A stretch of DNA of 64,000 bases, taken from contig NC_084886.1 in the NCBI RefSeq assembly GCF_958979055.1, positions 64,501 to 128,500 on the forward strand. Direction: 5' to 3'. Within the stretch, counting starts at the first letter, position 1. Every line of letters starts with the position of its first letter. A program made the position numbers and the translations under genes. Origin of the DNA: Alnus glutinosa (lineage: Eukaryota > Streptophyta > Magnoliopsida > Fagales > Betulaceae). The notes under the pieces are model-generated. The model saw only the letters and a program-made list of their open reading frames with translations, was not told the origin of the DNA and did no database searches. Below are positions 1-11,700 of the stretch, piece by piece.

Positions 1-3000
1 CTCAAACCAAGAAGCTCAAAACCTAAGTCAGTCGTACATTTTGTTGGCGGCATATTTGTTGGAGCTGCTCCTCAGCTTACTTACCGTTTGTTCCTTGAGC
101 GCCTTTCAGAAAAGTGAGTCATGATATTTGGACACTAAAAATATAATGAAACGCTTTGGTCAGCATCATGTGCTTTGAAAGATTTTGTGGTGCTGCTGCA
201 TGCAGATATTTTTTTTTTTTTTTTAAGTTTTATATTTATTCTATGATAGATTATCTAAAATTTTATATTTCGTGAGATGAAAATTCGATACCATGCTGGA
301 ATCTCTCTCTTAGGCTCACAACTTTTACAGTCTACTCATATAGCGCCCTTTTTTTCTGGGTTATCTGTGGATTCTTGTAGAATGTCTATTAATCAAAAAG
401 CCTCTTTTTGTGATGTAGGGGCATATTGGTGATTGCAACTCCATATGCTAGTGGATTTGATCACTTCTTTATTGCAGATGAGGTCCAGTTCAAATTTGAT
501 AGGTGTTATCGGTTTCTACAAGAAACAGTGAGTTTTAATTGTTATTTGCAGAACTAGTATTTCTTTAAGTTGCATTTAAAAAGAAAGAAGAAAAGAAAAT
601 CCTAATGCCTGAATTTTGCAGATACAAGATCTCCCTACTTTTGGTATTGGACATTCTTTGGGATCTGTCATCCACCTTTTGATTGGTATTACAAAATCTT
701 CCTCTTTGCTTCTAAGGGTACAAATGGTTTGGTCGCAGCAATTCATAAGATTGGTTACTTAATTGTTGATCAGGATCAAGATATGCTGTTCAAAGAAGTG
801 GCAATGTATTAATGGCATTCAACAACAAGGTATTTGACCTCTGAATTCTTAAGTATGCATGTCTAAGAAGAGGAAAGAGGTGTGATGTTTAGAGGCAAAC
901 TTCTCCCTTTGGACCAACAAAAAGGTTCACCTGACAAATGATGTAATTTGGAGAGAAAATTTAGAGAGCAGCATATCTAAACAAGATGTGACTACTTTTA
1001 GAAGAGAAAGGTTGAGACAACCTTCCTCTTCCCCTTCATTTTCTTTACTTTTCCTACATAGACAAGTTGACCATGGTCAAGACTAGATTCTTGTCTCTTT
1101 TCTTTTTCCTCTTCAATTCTCTTTTTTTGGCAGTAAACCAGTTGAATTCTACAAATCTTACCTTTTCTAGACTGCTGTTCACGACAGATATAAATCACTT
1201 GAAACTGATGAAAATTTCTCTGTTGATTTCACAGGAGGCAAGCTTAGCTATCCCTTTGTTCTCACCTGTTCTTGTCCCAATGGCCCAAAGCATTGGACCA
1301 CTTTTATCACAAATTGCATCATCACCAACAATCCGTCTTGGGGTGAGTATCCAAGTCCCAACATCACTTTGTAATTTATCTGAAGTATTATTTTCAAAGC
1401 AAGCTTCTTACGGCTTGCATTTCAGTTCTATTATTATCATCATCTCTTCACATATAGGAAAATACAGCATATCCATTCTTATTAAATGTAAGGAAGGAGA
1501 CCTTAAGCATCATTACATTATTGAGGTACAAGTTCAAGTGTAGGAAAATTTAAATATGGTTAGATTCTTGAGACACTTTCTTCTCTGATTTGACTGTACT
1601 CCATTCTAGGTTAAGGTGCGTTTCTCATCTGTTTCTCTCTTTTCAAACACCATCCCTACTGTTCTTCGCTTTCCTCCTAGTATTCTTCTGCTTTATACAA
1701 TTGGTAGCCTAACTTTCCAAGCTGCCATTTCTTCCTGTAGTCAACTCTTTGCGTCCTACCTCACTCAAATCCGTAGTTCTTTATAAAGTTTCTTCTGTTT
1801 TTAAAATTTTCTTTTTAACTTAAGTCCGAGGTGGCAGCACATATGGTAGATATGTTTATCCTTCGTCATAATTGAGTTTGGTCTACTTATATTTTACAAT
1901 GGATGCTCATTGTAAATATATTTGGCTTTCCTATATGTCTGTGTGCATCTCTCTGTCTGTGCACATATTTGTGTATGTATGTTCTCTTAAGAAGTGTCTT
2001 TTGGCACTCCTAATAGCATATGAGAAAGACGTATAGGAATATGCGGAAGCGTCAACAGTTATTTCATTGTATGGCATTAATGATTCCTAGAAAGATGACT
2101 GATCTCATTTCTATGAATACTTGCAGGCAGAAATGACATTGAAGCAGTTAGAAAACCTTAGCCCCCCCATTATGAAGCAAGTTCTTCCTTTAGTTGAGCA
2201 ACTTCCTCCCCTGTACATGGACTTAGTTAAGGGAAGAGAAGATTTTACTCCAAAACCTGAAGAAACTCGACGACTTGTATGTGAAACCATAAACCAGTAA
2301 CACATTTCAGTTCAATTTTAGTTAGGTATTCATGAATGTCTGTTTGTATCCTTTATGATTGCATAGTTCTTGACCATTGGTTGACATGTAATTGATTTGT
2401 GAAAGAGCCTTCCTGAAGCTCTTCTAAGTCTTCAAGAACTAGAATAATTATTTATCCTTTTTAAATGGCGGTACAAAATTGTAGTGGCATACATGACAAC
2501 TGTTCATGCCCCAATAGGCACCTATGGTAAATGATAGTAATTGTGCTTGATGTATGGCATGGTATGCGGTAGTAGTTATGACCTGGGTATGGCACTTATG
2601 TTATGGATATGTGCTTTGGATGGGCTGAGTTCTTGGGAAAACTTGTCATGACATGCTGCTATTTGCAGGGCATGTTAGCAGTAGTTTGGTTGGGAGGGTC
2701 TTTGAGATATTGAATATATTTCCAGAGCTTGCAAATTACATAAACTTGCAACTCCATTCTGCACTGCAAAATTCTTTTTGGAAACTTCTTTTTGGGTCGC
2801 CCTATATAATGATGTTTCACGTTTCTTCAGATAAAGTCATACTACGGCATTTCCAGGAATCTCCTCATAAAGTTCAAGGATGATTCAATTGATGAAACTT
2901 CAATGCTAGCACAGGTGCTTAGTTCAGATTCAGCCATCAGTTCAATGCTGGACATGTCTATACGCATGTTGCCTGGAGATCACGGGCTTCCTTTGCAACA

Positions 3001-3359
3001 GGTACGTCTTACCTAATATCTAGTTGCACGCACTTCCATGACTCTGAATTACACACTCAAGGAAATCTATTAGCTTGCATATTCAGAAAGAGACGAGCTA
3101 CTTAAATTGTCTGTTGATTTTTTAGGCTCTCCCAGATGTCCCACCAGCAATGGCTGATGCAGTTAACCGTGGAAGCGAGCTTCTGACAAATCTGACTGTG
3201 GGGACACCATGGGAGACGGTAGCCAAAGAAGTGGGTAGCACCCTAGGTGTAGACTCGAGAATCCTTCGTGCAGAAATATCAAAGGACGTAGACCTGCTTG
3301 TAGATGCGATCACGTCTTGGATAGCTTCCAACACAGGTCCAAAACTTTTGAGGCCATGA
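1..3359 (+). CDS. DUF1350 alpha/beta-hydrolase-like protein (5' end outside window)
   Basis: Eight coding exons read in one frame: 1-113, 419-527, 622-685, 774-829, 1235-1342, 2127-2276, 2831-3001 and 3126-3359, ending in TGA at 3357. All junctions are GT-AG and the 1005 nt give 334 residues of the C-terminal part. The segment has a nucleophile-elbow motif GHSLGS in exon 3, after ATPYASGFDHF, which suggests an alpha/beta-hydrolase fold. The sequence matches what I recall of the plant/cyanobacterial DUF1350 family (Arabidopsis At5g47860 and At3g43540, plastid-predicted, no proven substrate). The start codon and any transit peptide lie upstream of the window. The gene faces the RAD52-2 gene tail to tail about 0.9 kb away. 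Family assignment is firm; enzymatic function is unknown. Confidence 0.9.
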
Positions 3360-4258
3360 TGACTTTGCAAGACCTAGCAAAGAGCAAAGAAACAAATACT
3401 TTGTTCCGAGCCAAGTTTAGGGCAATTAAGGTGATAAAGAATCGCTATGGATTTATAGCCATAGTCTTGCGCATTTTTTTTCTTCTTCATCTTATGTCAT
3501 ATGGAATGTCCAACTTTGTCCAATGATAGGTGTAAACATGGATTCTACGCATCTGAAGTTACTGTACATGTATTTTCGCTGGTTGTGACAAAAACATACT
3601 GTATACTCTGTATATGCGTTATATATAGTTACCCTGGAACATTTTAGATAGCATCGGGTATATTTCCTGCGGAGTCAGATATAAATCTACAATGGTAGGA
3701 ATAATGAGCTCATATCTCGTTCAGTCATTCCTACCATTTATGGCGTGGGTCTATTCCCGGTCAGGCTACAATCCTTCGGGCAGTCTTAGGCACATACACA
3801 GAGAAATATATGCATCAGGCCGTCCAATGCAAAGCGAATGGGAATATAGATCGCTTGAGGAAATCACCAGATATTCATGACATGTACCAGTAAGTGTTTG
3901 CTGCATTATCCGTCGATCTAAGAGGCAATTAGAAAGGACTATGGCAGAATGCGTCATTCTCTCTAAACAAAAAATGTTAAATGGACATTAATTTATGAAA
4001 ATATGTCCTATTTATATAAGCAATTAAAAAACTCAGTTTACCATACAAATGTCTACAGCTTAGTTCTCCACAATCCAAACTGGATAATCTGCAAATTCTA
4101 GATGTCCTCTTTGCATCTACTAGATGTATTTACGTCAACTGCAAGGGCAGATTGTATTTCACACTATCGAATTCTCGTATTCCACACTATCGAATTCTCA
4201 ACAAACTGAACAAAAACTCGACAAATTTTTGGAAGGTCAACTTCTTGCTGTGTTGCAT
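3360..4258. other. Convergent 3' regions of the DUF1350 and RAD52-2 genes
   Basis: This 0.9-kb stretch between two converging stop codons should hold both 3' untranslated regions. Short reading frames at 3317-3526, 3692-3880 and 4124-4369 have no recognisable product. The last one overlaps the antisense of the RAD52-2 terminal exon. Confidence 0.6.
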
Positions 4259-5699
4259 CTATTCTCTGTGATAGAGATACAAGCCAAGGCCAAACCGAGC
4301 ACATGCCCTACAGAAAGCTATTTCCTCTGCTGCAGCAACTGGATCCACGATGTGGCCATCACTGGGTGATACTGTCCCAGTTGACTCACGGTGAGCCTGT
4401 ATCAGTGTGTCAGATAAAAAGTATACATTAGAACAAATGAAGCATATACGAATTTTTATTTTTGGTCATTGGGCTACACAATTTGGGGGGGGGGGGGGGG
4501 GGGGGGGGGTGGGAGCAAATATGAGTTAATTAATGCAACTTCTAGGCAAGAGAAAATGCACAACCAAAAGAAGACAACAGACTTAACATATTTCTTAGTT
4601 AATTAATTGTTGCCCATGTAACTCCTCATATAACTCCAACAATGAACTCACAGAAATGCATCATGGAACTAAGAGTTCTCAGGTAAGGTTTTTCAATGAT
4701 GTCGATTATGTGTCCCAGAGTAGCTACCCAATAGCAATGGTGTTCCCATCAATTTTTTTTTTTTTTTTTGATAAATAATGTCATATCATTAAAAAAGCAG
4801 AGGGGCACAACCCTTGTACATTGGAAGTATACAAAAGTGCCTCTAAAAAAAAAAAACATAAAAGCATAATGATAATTCTAATGATAAGATTAGTTATTCA
4901 AATTCAAATACTAGATAATATAGTTCAGATTTACTATACAAGTGTAACACTTAGATCAGAACTCTAAGTCTTTTCTCTCATCACAATTATAATCTCCTAG
5001 TTCTATGTAACTACTTTCTCTATATATACAAGAGCCTTAACCAGTATTTGGTAAGGTAGCACAAAGCATAAACATTAGTCTCTAGATTTTATAGTCTCCA
5101 ACTCACTTCTTCAAGAATACTACTCCTCTCCAACTCTCTAGAAATATCTTCCTTCTTCAACCTTTCATCTTCAATTAATGTCCTCAGCAATCATATCCAG
5201 CTCACAAAGACCCACCACCATCTCCTTTTTCCGCTTCCCTACATTACCAAAGACCTCCTCATTCCATTTCTTCAAATCCGATTTCAATGCTTTCAATTTC
5301 TGTGCTAACACATAAAACTAGGAGAATCCTGATAATTATAGGACCCCCACCAAGTTTTTACCTACTCCATAAAACCCTCTGATTACAGCCACATATTCTC
5401 AAACTTAAAATAACCCCCCCACCAAAAACCACAATCCAGCATCAACGGAAAGTGATTTTTACAAGATTCTAGGAAGGGGTCTCTAAGATACATCCAAAAA
5501 ACATTCTTCCCACTCCGGATATAGCTAGAACCTATCAATTCCAAACCATGCCTCGGAATCTCGATTATTAGACCAAGTCCCCCTAACAATGGAATGTCTA
5601 TGAGTCCCTGAACAAAAATGAATTCTGAAAATTCCAACATCGTTTGTGACTGTCAGGAATCACCTGATCTTTCACATGGATACCGGACTACACTAAAAT

Positions 5700-5730
<31 letters not shown>

Positions 5731-8700
5731 ACACCACGACATCTCCTACCAACTCATTCCAAAGGCATCTTTCCACATCATCATTTGGACCATACACTCC
5801 CGCAAATGCCCATTCAAAATTCTCAGTAACGCATCTGAAAGAACACGCTACCACAAACCTGCCCATACACTCCTCAATCTTCTCCACGACCTGCCTATCC
5901 CACGTTAACAAAATACCTCATGATGCCCCTCTCAAACCCAAACAAGACCAATCCACATGATTACAACCCCAAAAGCTACGAACCACCTCTCTAGTAATAA
6001 CCTCCATTTTTGCCTCTTGCAAACAAACAATATTTGCTTTCCACTCCCTTAGAAGTCCTCTAATCCCCAACCTTTTCTCCTAATCATTCAGGCCTCTCAC
6101 ATTCCATGATACAATCTTAAGTTTCATAATGAAACACTTTCCACCCCTCCCTTCTCTATAACTATATGAGACTGACCTCCCTTGACATCATAATTCACTG
6201 AACACACCAATCTCTTTAATTCACAATTTCCTCTATTACCTGATTTCCCACTCAAGGCTGGAACATTACCCACACCACTTTGATGTCGACTAGCTTCAAT
6301 TACAGTGAGCATAGCCATCAGCTGATCCTCAAAACCTTCAAATGAAAATCCAACTACATGACAAAAAAAATTAAAAAAAAAGTTACCCTCTCAACTACCC
6401 AATCTGAAAACACTGAATAAGACCCTCTTTGTTCCCCAATTGCAGCAAATGGTTGAATATCCAGCATCTCACTTCCCTTTCCTCTTCTGTACAGGTCACC
6501 ATGGCCAAAGATGGATCAAACACATCCCCACAATAGAACCTACCTTTATTAACCTCAAAACTCCCTTCCCCCACCAGCCCACCCCATTCGATCTCCACAA
6601 GTTCCAGAGAGTTTCCAGAACCTAAGTTCAAGATGGATCCTATATTTTGTTGTCCACCTACCACCTAATACAAATTTTGGTTACCCAAATCAGATTCAAC
6701 CCCTGAGACAGTCTCCAGGAACATCCCCATTTCCAATTGCCCATTCACCCCCAAACCACTCCTTTATTGATTTATCTCAAACCACCACCCAAGCTGCTCC
6801 CCTGTATCACCAAACCACCCTCCTGCTTTTTAACTCCTTCGCTATCCACCTTAAACAAAATTTTGTTCCTGTCTGTGCAACACTCAGACATCTTCTGTTG
6901 TTGAACTCCTTCCCCACCCACCTAAAACAGAACTTTGTTACTGCCTATGCAACACCAGACATTATCGCTTTACCTTTCAATCTCTTTTTAACAATTTTCA
7001 AGCTTACCAGAATTTCAACATCACATCCCTCCCCGCCTATACCAAGCAGTTCTTTGTTCTTGTCCTTGCAACACCCAGACATTGAAATTGTTTCTTTTGA
7101 CATCTTATGAACAACTTTTGAGCTAGGAATCTTGGTGCGCTCAAACTCTAGGAATCTTGATGCGCTCAACATCTCCCCCCTTTTGTTTGCAAACGACACT
7201 TTGATATTTTGCGGGGCAAATTTAGATCATCTCGCTACTTGTGTGGCTTGTTCTTTTGCTTTGAAGTTGTATTTGGTTTGAAAATTAACCTATCTAAATC
7301 TACATTGGTCCTTGTTGGTAATGTCAATAATGCTGATGGTCTAACTAGTATCCTGGGCTTCAGGGTTTCTTCTTTGACTTTGAAGCATCTTTGCCTTCTG
7401 CTGGGAGCTTTTTTTAAGGCCATATCTATCTTGGATGACATTATTGAGAGGATTGAGCATTGTTTGGCTGGCTGGAAGATGTATGTGCCCAAGGGTGGGA
7501 AGATAACTTTGATTAAGAGCACATTATCCAATTTTTTCTACTTATTTCATGTCTCTTTTTTCCCTCTCTACTGGTGCTGCTAATTGCATAGAAAAGTTAC
7601 AGCAGGATTTCATATAGGGAGGGTTTGGTGAAGAGTTCAAATTACACTTGGTTACTTGGCCTAAGGTTTGTTCTCCATTCTTTGAATGAGAGGATTAAGG
7701 GTCGACATTTACTTTTATTCAATCGAGCTCTATTGAGGAAGTGGCAATGGCGCTATGTTCCTAAGAGGCCTTGTGGAGGGTGATACTGCATTCTAAATAC
7801 GGCAGCTTGTGGGGTGGATGATGTTCAAATGAGGTTCATGGGTAGTCTGGGGTGGGGTTATGGAAAAATATCAGCAGGAGTTGGGGAAGTTTTCTAGTCA
7901 TACAAGATTTGAGGTAAGTGATAGCTCCAAAATTATATTTTGGCATGGTAGATGGTATGAGGATCAGGTCCTCAAGGTACCTTTTCCGAACTTGTCCAAT
8001 ACTGCCCATTTTAAGGATGTTACCATGAGAGATCACTTGGAGTTTTCTAGTGACTCTCATCAGTGGAATGTTAACTTTATCATAGCAGCTCATGATTGGG
8101 AGGTGGATTTCTTTACCTCGTTCTTCAATTTGTTGTATTCCATCATATTGAAATGGGGATGTGAAGACAAGTATTGTTGGGTTCCTTCCAAGAGAAGGTT
8201 GTTCGATATTAGATCTTTCTACAATGTCCTTGTTCACTATGATAATAGTCATTTTTCCTCGGAGGAGTATTTGGCAGAATAAGGTTCCCATGAGAGTGAT
8301 ATTCTTTGCTTGGTTGATCGCTTTAGAAAGATCATCATCACCATGGATAACCTAAGGAAGCGACATGTCATAGTAATGGATTGGTGGTTTATGTGCAAGA
8401 AGAGTGGGCTATGCCTAGAAAAATTACTCCATTGTAAGATTGCTAGGGCTTTATGGAATACTATTTTCATGTAGGGTTAGCTTGGGTTATGCCTACAAGA
8501 GTGGTAGACCTTTTCGCTTGTTGGAGAGGGCAATTGGGTAGTATTCAGAATGTTGCAATGTAGAAGATGGTTTCGTCCTGCCTAATGTAGTGTCTTTGAA
8601 GGGAAAGAAATTATTAGAGCTTTGGAGACCGTGAGCAAACGGTGATGGAACTAAAGGCTTTTTTCTTCAAGACACTTTACCACTAAGTAGCTACCTTCTT

Positions 8701-11700
8701 CTTTTTTTGATAAGTCACTAAGTAGCTACCTTTGAGTTTAATCTTTCTAACTTTCATGTTTTTCTTGATCTTTTTTCTTTTTCTGGCTATGTGTATCTCT
8801 TGTATACTTTGTATACTTGGGTTGCGTCTTTATTCTTTTTAATGAATTTACGATCACTTCTCAAAGGATTATATAACACAATATGGAGGTGACTAGACTT
8901 TTATTTCAATATGGAGGGCCTAAAATACTCTTTAGTTAGATCACGTTCATGATGAGGTGTTCCCAATTGAATATAAAGGACTCATTTGTTTCAGCATTGT
9001 ATATTTTTCGTATTTTATCGTGTTTAATACAATAGAAAATAGTTAGTTAAAAGAAAAAATTGTTTACAGTAAAAAAAAAAATAAAAATAAAAAAGCATAG
9101 GGTAACTTTGTGCTAGCAGCCGCTATAATACAGAGGATCCAAGTGTTATCCGGAAACCCACCGTGATCTCATTCAACCAAATTTGTTCATGTAATCCATA
9201 CCTAAAGAGATAGAAAATGGCTTGCGCTTTGTTGAAGTATAAATCATTTTTTGGACCAAGCTTGTGCCCCTAACACCACCTTTCTCCCCCCTCTTTCACC
9301 CCCACTTCTTCACACTACTACTACCACCACCACCTCCATCCTCCACTATTCCTTTGCACCACACACTGCCACCATACCCTCCTCTCTCCCTGATATTGCG
9401 TCAGAGATGACAGCAAAGACGAATTTTTGAATCATCTCATAATTCTTTGCTTCAAAAGGATCCCTTAGTTTCTCATGAATGAAAATTTTTAAATTGAAAT
9501 ACCCATCCAAACGACAAAACCGCTAAACAAAGTCAATAGCTTGCTATTTTAGCTAATAGCTTGGAGCCTTAGATCCAAGATAGCACATGGCTCTGAAAGA
9601 CCTTGTCAACCACAATCAAGATTGCATCTTTCACCTTTTCTTTTTTCTTCTTAAGTTCATAAAATAAAATAAAAATAAAAAAAGATGACGACATTACAGA
9701 TTAAGAACATATACATACCAAAAATTACTACATAACAGAAGTATGATATTTAATCATGACTGAAAGATACGTCCTCTCATGTTGAAGCAAAATCTCAAGT
9801 AGAAGACAACAAAATTATAAAGAAGCAAGACCAACCTTCATCATAGAACATAAATCAATAAGACTGATTAAGTAGCAACAGCCAATGTGAAGGCATTAGT
9901 CATGTTATGATGAAAGAACTATAGCATTTAATCCCTTAATTAGCCAAATAAACTGTAAAAAATGAATCATGGAGGGGTTTTTACATGATTCCATTGATTT
10001 TTAAAGACAATGAAAACCTCCCTATTAGCTACTACCATCCCATTTCAAATAACTACTGGTGTGTTTGTTTCGTATAAAAAGTTGAATAAAGTTGAATAAT
10101 ATTCAACTTTTTTCAAAAATAAATCATATTTTATTTAATTTTTTTAAATTTTTTCAAATTTTATCTCAGAAAGTCAAACCCCGTAATTCGCGCAGTGTAT
10201 TCGAATAATATTCGTATTCAACACTCAAACGGACCAGTACAATACCACCAAAGCTCCCTGGAAAAGTAGGGCAATACCTTCTCAATGTACAACACTAACT
10301 TCACTCTAGAATTAGCACATCTAAATGGCACCCACTTAAAATCCTAAACAAGACAATATTTCAATTTGAACTTCCTCTAAAACAAGGTCCCAAGAAGTTC
10401 TCCAATTAACAACCCCCCATATAGCCCGAAACAAAGAGACTTTAGTGTGGGATTACATGGACTACAACCCGAGCTTTCTTAGGGCGGTTCAAGATTGGGA
10501 GCTTGAGTTCCTAGTTTCATTCCTCGATCTTTCATACTTTTCGAAAACCAATCCAAATGAGACCAATAAAATGTTGTGGTCCCTAGCTCGTAATCACAGG
10601 TTTGAAGTAAAAAGCTTTTACTATACTTTACAGTCTGTTGAGTCTTCCCATTTTCCTTAGAAGAGCGTTTGGAAGGTGAAGACTTCACCTCGTATCGCTT
10701 TCTTCACTTGGATGGCGACTTTGGGTAAAATTCTTACGATTGATAACCTTAGGAGGTGGGGGCTTACCCTTGTCAATTGGTGTTGTCTCTGCGAGAATAG
10801 CGAGGAGACCGTAAACCACCTCCTCATCCAGTGCGAATTTACTAGCGAGAAATGGAATTTGGTTTCTCATCTTATTTGGAGTCTTGTGGGTCATGCCTAG
10901 CAATATTGTAGAGCTAGTTCAATGTTGGAAGACGCAAGGGCGAGGACAATCCAAGGAGACCATATGGAAAGCCATCCCTACCGTACTTATGTGAAGCATT
11001 TTGAGAAAGAAATCAACGTCTTTTCGAAGACTGCGAGTCAAGTGTGCTTCAACTAAAATCTTCATTTTTGAGTGCCCTCTTAGATTGGGCTGTAACTTTC
11101 GTTCCTAATTTCTCTTCTTCTATTCTTGTAGATTTTGTTAGCTTTTTATATTTTTTATCCCTGTAGGGTGGTTGCTTTTTTTGAATACTTTTCGTGTACG
11201 TGAGCTTTCCTCTTTTTCTAATAAATTATTATTCATAAAATTGAAAAAAAAAAAAAAGGATCTTTAGTTGATTATTAGAAGATAACTCAACTCTCTAATT
11301 TTCTAACCTCTTTTTGGTGATACACGTGCACCTTTTCCTTGGCAATTGTGCATTACTTTTACAGTATACATCGCCTACAAGCCTAACGGTATACTCTAGC
11401 TTCCCAGCCATGCTTCTTATCACGTAGGTTCAAACCCAATATTGATGTTTTCCTTTTCTTATGCTTCCCAATTGCCATGTACTTGGCTTTACCCTTCTCT
11501 TTAAGATATATTTTATATTTACCAACAAAAGACTCAAGAATGGAGATGATTAAGCCAAGTATGTGACTGACACTTACTGTTCTTTCTCAATAAACCCGTT
11601 CTTTTAAACTGAAAAGTGACATGAAATCACTCAAGTATGTCTTTCATGCGTGCACATGCATGTTACCTTCAGCAGTTACAACAATTTAGTTTAATTATCG

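Noticed and set aside
1067..1543. 158-codon plus-strand frame
   Set aside because: It contains exon 5 of the DUF1350 gene (1235-1342) fused to in-frame intron on both sides, not a separate gene.
5618..5911. Plus-strand frame with a proline run
   Set aside because: It is the antisense of the LINE endonuclease; the prolines come from the 28-C homopolymer.
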